In this document: piece after piece, positions 57,483-64,000 of the stretch
Position numbering within the stretch: position 1 is the first letter of the stretch
Layout of the letters: each line of letters begins with the position of its first letter
Source: Heterodera schachtii
Taxonomy: Eukaryota; Nematoda; Chromadorea; Rhabditida; Heteroderidae
Direction: 5' to 3'
Assembly (NCBI GenBank): GCA_023374025.1
Contig: SIJG01000020.1
Coordinates: forward strand, 1,161,121-1,225,120
DNA length: 64,000 nt
Made by a program: the position numbers and the translations under genes
The notes under the pieces: generated by a model
Seen by the model: the letters and a program-made list of their open reading frames with translations, nothing else
Database searches by the model: none
What the model was told of the DNA's origin: nothing

Positions 57483-59906
57483 TCAGGCAATAAGAATTGA
57501 GTCGATCACATCGTAAAATTGCCGGGTGTGCAAAATTCCTTCGTGCGAAACATTTGCAATTTCGACCACTTGATTTACCTTAAATTGTTTTATTAATTTT
57601 TTCGATTATAAATTATTTTCTGTATTTTGCTCGCTGCCCGTCAAAATGTCGCTGCGTCGAAATGTCGCCGCGTCATAATGTCGCCGCGTCGAAATGTCGC
57701 CCAAGCTAAAATGAGTCGAAATGTCGCCGCGCCATAATGTCGCTGCGTCATAATATCGCCGCGTCATAATGTCGCCGCGTCGAAATGTCGCCCAAGCTAA
57801 AAAGAGTCAAAATGTCGCCAAGCCAAAAAATTAGTGAAAAAGTCGAAAACTATATATTTTAAAAATGGGTGCGCGCATGAATCCGTTGGGCCCTGGGCCA
57901 ATGCCAGGGGCATTGGCCCAAAGCGCGGATTCCCCAATTAAAAGCTTCGATTAATTAACAATTGGTTTATTTTGCGATGATTAAAAATGTGAGGAAAAGT
58001 CAAAAAGGCAACAATTGATCAGATCCCCGATCGCAAATCCCAACAGACTGATCACTCCGATCTCTCCCCCCAAATTTTATACGGGCAACAACAGGTGGGC
58101 GGGTCGGGTGCCAGCGGCAGAAAAGGCCAACAAACAGAAATTGGGGTGGATGGCGACAGAGAAAGAGAAATCGTGAGAGGCATAGGGGAAGAGAAGTCAA
58201 GAAAAAGGGGAGACATAACAATTTTTTTTGAAAATACTAAGTTCATTAACAGTTTATCAGAATCGTTTAAAGAACACAAAACAATAAAAACTGGCAGAGA
58301 AAACGTAATATTTCTAATTATTCGAAGATTGACAAAAAAAAAAGAAGTTCGAATGGACAATTTTAAGGAACATGCACGGCTTGCTGACACGGCATTCATT
58401 CGGCTTGTCGCAATTGACTAAAAATAAAGCAGTTTTGCATGAAATATGCTTAACTTTAGTGTGTGAAATTTGGTGGTTAACGTTTGTAAAGGAAATAAAA
58501 TGTGAAACGATCATTAAAAGTGTATGGGTGTATTGTTAAATTGAAAATAGGTATAATAGTATTTTAAAACTAATAATTGTATAATTTTTCGACTTTTTCA
58601 CTAATTTTTTGGCTTGGCGACATTTTGACTCTTTTTAGCTCGGTAGGGGTCAACTGCGTCTGGCCAACTGCGTCTCGCCAACTGCGTCTGGCCAACTGCG
58701 TCTGAGCCAACTGCGTCTTGGGGCCAACTGCGTCTGGCCAACTGCGTCTGGCCAACTGCGTCTTAGTAGTAAAAGGGCCAACTGCGTCTCAGTCAAAAAA
58801 TCAATTAATACCCATAAAATATATTAAAAATTCAAAATGAAAAGCACTTATCGTATATGCTCTAATTATAGCCCCTTTTCTGAGGAGGTTGGAAAATAAT
58901 CCCCATGGGCTATAATTAGAGCATATACGGTAAGCTTAGCCTTTATTACTTTATTGTTTTAGCGTCCCAATTTGATATAGAATTTTTTATACGAGTTGTC
59001 TGTGTATGAATTGCCTTTTTACGAATTATCATGACACCTTAGGTTTAACAAATCTAGTTAAAAATAATCAGGGCAAAGAAACACTTCCTCTTAGTTATTG
59101 GGGCGCCTAAACATGGACATACAAAATAGCAAGGACTCATATAATGCCATAGAATGCGTAAACTATTTTTGGATGCGTAAAACGTGATCTGACGCGCATA
59201 AAACCGACAAGAACCGCATTTATTTCTTCAATGTTTAATGCCAACGTGATTTGAAATAGAATTTGAGGATTTGAAGCGCTACAACCCGTGTCCCGACATT
59301 TGCGGTCCGACATTTGCGGCCCCGACATTTGCGGCTATGTCCAAAATCGGGTTCAAAATTAAGTTTTTTAAATCCCTGATTCCATAAACACCCATAAATT
59401 AGTGATTTGAAGTGCTTTTATCCGATCATTTGATCGTTAATGAATTTTTGAAAAAATAATAAAATTTTCAAACAACTGAATTAATGTTTCTAATAAACTA
59501 GAAGACAGTTTTTTCTTAATTTTAATGTTATTTAAGCTATCAGGGCTTGAAAAAATTTATTTTTAAAAAATTTTTCTAAAAAATTTTGAAATTAAATCAA
59601 CTGAGACGCAGTTGGCCCTTTTACTACTAAGACGCAGTTGGCTCAGACGCAGTTGGCCCCAAGACGCAGTTGGCCAGACGCAGTTGGCGAGACGCAGTTG
59701 GCCCGTTCCGTTTTAGCTTGGGCGACATTTCGACGCGGCGACATTATGACGCGGCGACATTTCGACGCGGCGACATTATGACGCGGCGACATTTCGACGC
59801 AACGACATTTTGACAGCGCACCATTTTGCTAATGGCTTATTTCTCCGTCTCTCTCTCTCTCTCGCTCTCTGGCTCTCTGTCTCACACTCTCTCTTTGGCT
59901 CTCTGG

Positions 59907-59951
<45 letters not shown>

Positions 59952-60108
59952 TCTTCGTCTCTCTCTCTCTTTCTCTTTCTCTCTCGTTTTCTCTCTCTTT
60001 CTCTCTCTCTTTTTCTCTGTCTCACTCTCTCTCTTTGGCTCTCTCTTTCTCTCTCTTTCTTTCTCTCTCGTTTTCTCTCTCTTTCTCTGTCTCTCTCTCC
60101 TCTCTCTG

Positions 60109-60141
<33 letters not shown>

Positions 60142-60169
60142 TTGTCTTCGTCTCTCTCTCTCTCTTTCG

Positions 60170-60201
<32 letters not shown>

Positions 60202-60328
60202 TTCTCTCTCTTTCTCTCTCGCTCTCTGTCTCACTCTCTCTCTTTGGCTCTCTCTTTCTCTCTCTCTCTTTCTCTCTCGTTTTCTCTCTCTTTGTCTTCG
60301 TCTCTCTCTCTATCTCTGTCGCTCTCTC

Positions 60329-60359
<31 letters not shown>

Positions 60360-60485
60360 CTTTCTCTCTCGCTCTCTGTCTCACTCTCTCTCTTTGGCTC
60401 TCTCTTTGGCTCTCTCTTTCTCTCTCTCTCTTTCTCTCTCGTTTTCTCTCTCTTTGTCTTCGTCTCTCTCTCTCTCTCTCTTTCG

Positions 60486-60525
<40 letters not shown>

Positions 60526-60774
60526 CTTTCTCTCTCGCTCTCTGTCTCACTCTCTCTCTTTGGCTCTCTCTTTGGCTCTCTCTTTCTCTCTCTCTCTTTC
60601 TCTCTCGTTTTTCTCTCTCTTTCTCTCTCTCTCTCTTTTTCTCTCTCGTTTTTCTCTCTCTTTCTCTCTCTCTCTCTTTTTCTCTCTCGTTTTCTCTCTC
60701 TTTCTCTCTCTCTCTTTCTCTCTCGTTTTCTCTCTCTTTGTCTTCGTCTCTCTCTCTCTCTCTTTCGCTCTCTC

Positions 60775-60805
<31 letters not shown>

Positions 60806-63565
60806 CTTTCTCTCTCGCTCTCTGTCTCACTCTCTCTCTTTGGCTCTCTCTTTGGCTCTCTCTTTCTCTCTCTCTCTTTCTCTCTCTTTTTCTCTCTCTT
60901 TCTCTCTCTCTCTCTTTTTCTCTCTCGTTTTCTCTCTCTTTCTCTGTCTCTCTCTGTCTCTCTCTCCTCTCTCTGTCTCTTTCTCTCTCTCTCTCACGCT
61001 CTCTTTCTCTCTCTCTTTCCCCACAATCCGCTAATTAGTTTTTTAATTATCTTTTGCTAATTAATTGACTCGTCCGTCTCTTTCTACCTACCAATTTGCC
61101 CTGGTCCTTCCATTGTTGGCACACTCTCAACGAGTCGATGTTCACCGTGCCGTCCCCCGCCCCATTTGTCACTGTGCCGGTTGAGTTAATTCCGTTCGGA
61201 TATGCGTATTGCTGCGGTGTGCTGTCCGCTGAATTTCCATGCACGCAATACATCTTTAGAAAAACGAGAGTGAATTTTGGAAATAATTTCTATTTTAGCG
61301 AAATTAATTAATGAATTTGTGTTGAAGTTTCAAAAACCAACTAAAATTAAATCATTAAATAAATCAATTAAATAATTATATCAATAGGAAATCGAGTTAA
61401 ATTTTATGCTTCGTTTATAATTAATTTTTCACTATTAAAATTTGTTTTATTTTCATTTTAATTTTTTTCGCCCCACCCATTAAAAGCATTTATTGTTACG
61501 GGTGTGTATTGCTGTGCGTTGATTTGTGATGCCGAGTTTTGGTAAATGGTTGCCAAATTTGGCACATTGGCCAATGCCAATAAGTTGGCCATGTCGGCCA
61601 CTGTGTAGGCAGTGCCTTGGATAGTGACCAGTGTTGTGCCGGATTGAAATGCCAATAAATTGGGCAAAAGAATGGCGAGGGAGGCAAAGGTTCGGACCAA
61701 ATCGCGAAGCGACGAATTGGAAATAATCAGAGAAGCACCGTTAAACAGAAAACTGTTGGGATTGCCTGATAGTTTGAGTAATTGTTTCAAGTAAGAATTA
61801 TAAAAAAAAACTGTTTTTAATTAATTAAATATATTTTTATTCAATTACAATTGTCTATTTTAATTCATTCAATACCCGAGAGGAGCGCATCAAGCGTTTT
61901 GACCGAGCCACCCAATGGAGCGGAAACATATATTGTCCCATTCAAATATTGTTGTTGCCATGCCTATCAATTTAACAGGGCGTGGTAAATTAATTTCTAT
62001 TTTTGCAGTGCCGAAATGTCCCAAAAAATTGAATTTTTTTTTCAATTGATAAGAATTTTGTCACAAATTGACAGATTTTCATGATCATATTTGAAAAATT
62101 TAAAAATTTTCTTCTGAAAAATGGATTTCTCTAGTTCCCTTTGTATGTCCCACCTGAGTCATTCGTTGGTTTAAAAAATTATTGGTGACCAAATTTCCCA
62201 TACTGTGAGACAATATAAATGCCTTCTTGCCCGTTGTGTTGAACACATTTTCGATTAAATTTTTCAATTTGGCAGAATAGGCATCCATTTCATCTAAACG
62301 ATGGCAAAGGGTTTAAACCAAATATTAGACGACAATGAATAATTAGCCGTTTATATTCTTCAAATATTATAATTAAATTGTCGGCACTCAGTTGCGGTGC
62401 CAAACGCCAATCGTAAGGGGCGCCGAAGAGGTTGCATCCCTTCACATAGCCAAATTGGGCCAAATGACTGATAAGTGCCCCAAAATACACATCTGTCGAC
62501 GTGGAGTTCTCGTTGGGATTGCAGCTTTGGTTGCTATCAGTGAGCAGACAAGTCATCGGACACGTGCTGAACATTGGGAAAAGGAAGTGCCGAAATTAAA
62601 TGGCAAAAAACATTTAAATTCAAATGAATGAAATTTTCTAACAGTTCAATTCTAATGAGTCGATTAAGTTGTCCTTTAATTGGAAATAGAAATTTTTCTT
62701 AATCAGTTAAAATTTGAGCAAATATGCCAAAAATATTAAAATAAGTTAACAGCTTATTCATCTATTTATATAAGTATATTGTATAATAGCAACAGGCCAA
62801 ATGGGCGTCTTGCGGTAAACGCGACATTCATTCCGGTCCGATTTCTGTAGGCTCCGCTCGCACTGTCATAGGACAGCCTGAAAATACGAAATTCTTACAT
62901 GTATTTCCAATGTTTCTTTATGTCCTGAAGCATCAAATTTGGGGTTGCCCCCTATTCCCGACTTTTCTCCCCACTTTTCGGGCATCCACCCTGACCCCGA
63001 ATTGCCATCCCCGAACACTCTCCCGACTTCCCAAATTCCCAAAGGCTCGGGTAGCAATACCACTTCAACCCAAATTGGTCTTTGTGCTTTTAAACAAATG
63101 CCAAATTACAAAGCAAAAAAGATGCATTAGCATATAAATAGGGCCCAAAAATAATATTTTAAATAATTTGTATTTGACGTACGACATCATATAAAGGATG
63201 CACTTTTGGAGATCGAAAGGGTCGGAAATGGCCAAGGCATAGGCCACCCACGCCTTCAGTGAGAAAGTGCCCGAATACGGCGAAGGGATGGCACCGCAAG
63301 AAGCCAAATTGGACGGGAAACTCGAGCCGTTGCCGTCCACGTACATTTTGCTGCCGGTAATGCCGTGTACTGTACTTTTTATATTACTAATGATTTTGAA
63401 TTTGCAATTACAAATTATTAATGGCGACAGATTCTGATTTGCTGTTGCGCAGTTTGGGGTTCCGTCTCCGTTAACGGCACAGTCACTCGAATCAGAAACT
63501 CCTTGTCGGGAAAGGCCAATTTGACAAAAGACAATGGCCAAAGAGAGGGAGCAAAGGCCAAGCAT
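57483..63565 (-). CDS. Secreted LCAT / group XV phospholipase-like acyltransferase
   Basis: Alpha/beta-hydrolase of the lecithin:cholesterol acyltransferase family, acting on phospholipids outside the cell or in lysosomes. The start is at 63565, with a signal peptide MLGLCSLSLAIVFCQIGLS. Splicing out 'gtaattg...acag' gives SPLIILHGITGSKM, the usual N-terminal strand and loop. Later exons give GAPYDWRLAPQ (62.4 kb), KKAFILSHSMGNLVTN with the nucleophile Ser (62.2 kb), and GDGTVNIDSLRVCQQW with the acid Asp (61.15 kb). The terminal exon, 57578-57483, encodes VNQVVEIANVSHEGILH with the catalytic His and ends before a stop. It joins in phase 0 to the exon ending at 61092. The triad is therefore complete, but the last intron is 3.5 kb and packed with repeats. 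Internal exon borders are approximate. Confidence 0.85.
58641..59710. mobile_element. TIR element 2 nested inside element 1, 8-bp target duplication
   Basis: Flanked by TTTTAGCT at 58633-58640 and 59711-59718, exactly where element 1's right arm is interrupted. The TIRs read CGGTAGGGGTCAACTGCGTC (left) and CGGAACGGGCCAACTGCGTC (right, reverse complement). Subterminal arms are tandem copies of (g)gccaactgcgtct, at least eight on the left and six in inverse orientation on the right. A 23-bp perfect hairpin lies inside (58852-58929). No transposase. Its structure parallels element 1, so they probably belong to one superfamily. Confidence 0.8.
58852..58929. repeat. Perfect 23-bp hairpin inside TIR element 2
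   Basis: CGTATATGCTCTAATTATAG plus CCC at 58852-58874 pairs without mismatch with 58907-58929 across a 32-base loop. It could fold as a small-RNA-like hairpin if transcribed. Confidence 0.8.
59838..61024. repeat. 1.2-kb CT-rich microsatellite with higher-order units
   Basis: Imperfect (CT)n interrupted at intervals by tttggctctct, tttgtcttcgtct, gctctctgtctcactct and cgttttctctct. These recur in the same order, so the array grew by duplication of units of about 120-150 bp as well as by slippage. It starts just right of element 1's target duplication. Ser/Leu-rich and Arg/Glu-rich frames across it are artefacts. Confidence 0.95.
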
Positions 63566-63599
63566 TTCGAACAAAAGGCCCTTAATCAAAAAATTAAAT

Positions 63600-64000
63600 T
63601 AAATAATATTTAATATAAAAATGGAAATACAGAGCCACTGATTTAAATTCAGTGCAAATTTAATGGACCATCCGATGTTTTCAAGGAAGAAAAATGATCA
63701 AATTTTAAAGGAATTGAAATGATAAGAACCAAAAATGAATAGCCATGAGAGAATTCGAACAAATTTTGCAAGGTTTCCTTTTTTGAAATGAATGGTTTTT
63801 GCTTTATTTTATTGAATTTGGGAAAGTATTAGAGAGGCGATTTGGAGATTTGCATAATTATCTCTTCATTTTTTGCAAAAATTATATTTCACGGAAACCC
63901 AAAAATAGTAACAAAGAAAATTTTATAATTAAGTTTGTGTCTATGAAACATTTATTTTGATTCTTAACAAAAACATTTTCTACTTCTCAGAGCTCAACGA
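63600..64000. other. AT-rich window end, nothing seen
   Basis: Upstream of the LCAT start. No promoter box or exon recognised with confidence. Confidence 0.4.

Larger units (their letters stand above)
57632..59822. mobile_element. TIR element 1 (host of a nested insertion), 8-bp target duplication
   Basis: Flanked on both sides by ATTTTGCT (57624-57631 and 59823-59830). The ends carry long inverted repeats built from units such as gtcgccgcgtcataat and gtcgccgcgtcgaaat, starting GTCAAAATGTCG after eight variable bases. A second inner pair (agagtcaaaatgtcgccaag near 57804 and its complement near 58618) extends the arms. No transposase frame was seen. The right arm is split by element 2. Without it, element 1 would be about 1.1 kb. 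It lies in the last intron of the LCAT gene. Confidence 0.75.

Noticed and set aside
59810..61060. Long Ser/Leu-rich and Arg/Glu-rich open frames of up to 416 codons
   Set aside because: They are readings of the CT microsatellite. All frames on both strands stay open, composition is two-letter, and there are no splice or domain features.
1..64000. CRISPR array or bacterial operon
   Set aside because: Pervasive GT/GC-AG introns, metazoan gene families and repeat types show a nematode nuclear genome. No spaced direct repeats of CRISPR type were seen.

Overview
The window reads as nuclear DNA of a nematode, most likely a plant-parasitic cyst nematode (Globodera/Heterodera group). This is inferred from AT-rich sequence, short multi-exon genes, a LIN-12/Notch receptor, an srsx-type chemoreceptor, several GC-AG introns, and above all a glutathione-synthetase-like gene whose product starts with a signal peptide, as in the GS-like effectors known from cyst nematodes. 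Gene models were assembled by hand from splice sites and reading-frame phase, so exon edges are approximate where stated.

Layout. 0.2-15.3 kb (minus): a complete Notch receptor with about 19 EGF repeats, three LNR modules, a transmembrane segment, ankyrin repeats and a Gln-rich tail. 15.4-20.7 kb: long non-coding stretch with many poly-G/poly-C runs. 20.8-24.1 kb: a head-to-head palindromic pair of small secreted-protein genes, followed by a dibasic-site secreted propeptide gene. 24.5-25.9 kb: a TIR element with a perfect 8-bp target duplication. 26.0-32.6 kb: an unrecognised multi-exon gene with a permuted-papain-like His...Asn-Cys layout, an orphan exon, two small genes and an srsx GPCR. 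34.1-37.1 kb: a tandem array with ~127-bp period.

37.5-44.7 kb: the secreted GS-like gene, then decayed inverted copies of the 21-24 kb secreted-protein block, then a thioredoxin-type glutathione peroxidase with a fold-back element in its GC-AG intron. 45.4-46.6 kb: a modular Cys-rich gene. 48.6-54.1 kb (plus): a secreted protein with two vWA domains and a mucin-like tail. 54.4-56.5 kb (minus): a signal-peptide protein with a PPPDE (deSUMOylase-like) domain. 57.5-63.6 kb (minus): an LCAT/phospholipase-type enzyme whose catalytic-His exon is separated from the rest by a 3.5-kb intron holding two nested TIR elements and a 1.2-kb CT array.

Biologically the window mixes conserved genes (Notch, GPx, LCAT, GPCR) with a secreted-protein-rich zone (20-24, 37-42 and 48-57 kb) that shows local duplication, inversion and decay beside repeats. 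This is the kind of setting in which effector families diversify. The strongest candidates for new biology are the secreted PPPDE protein, the palindromic secreted pair with its shared promoter, the dibasic propeptide, and the GS-like gene.
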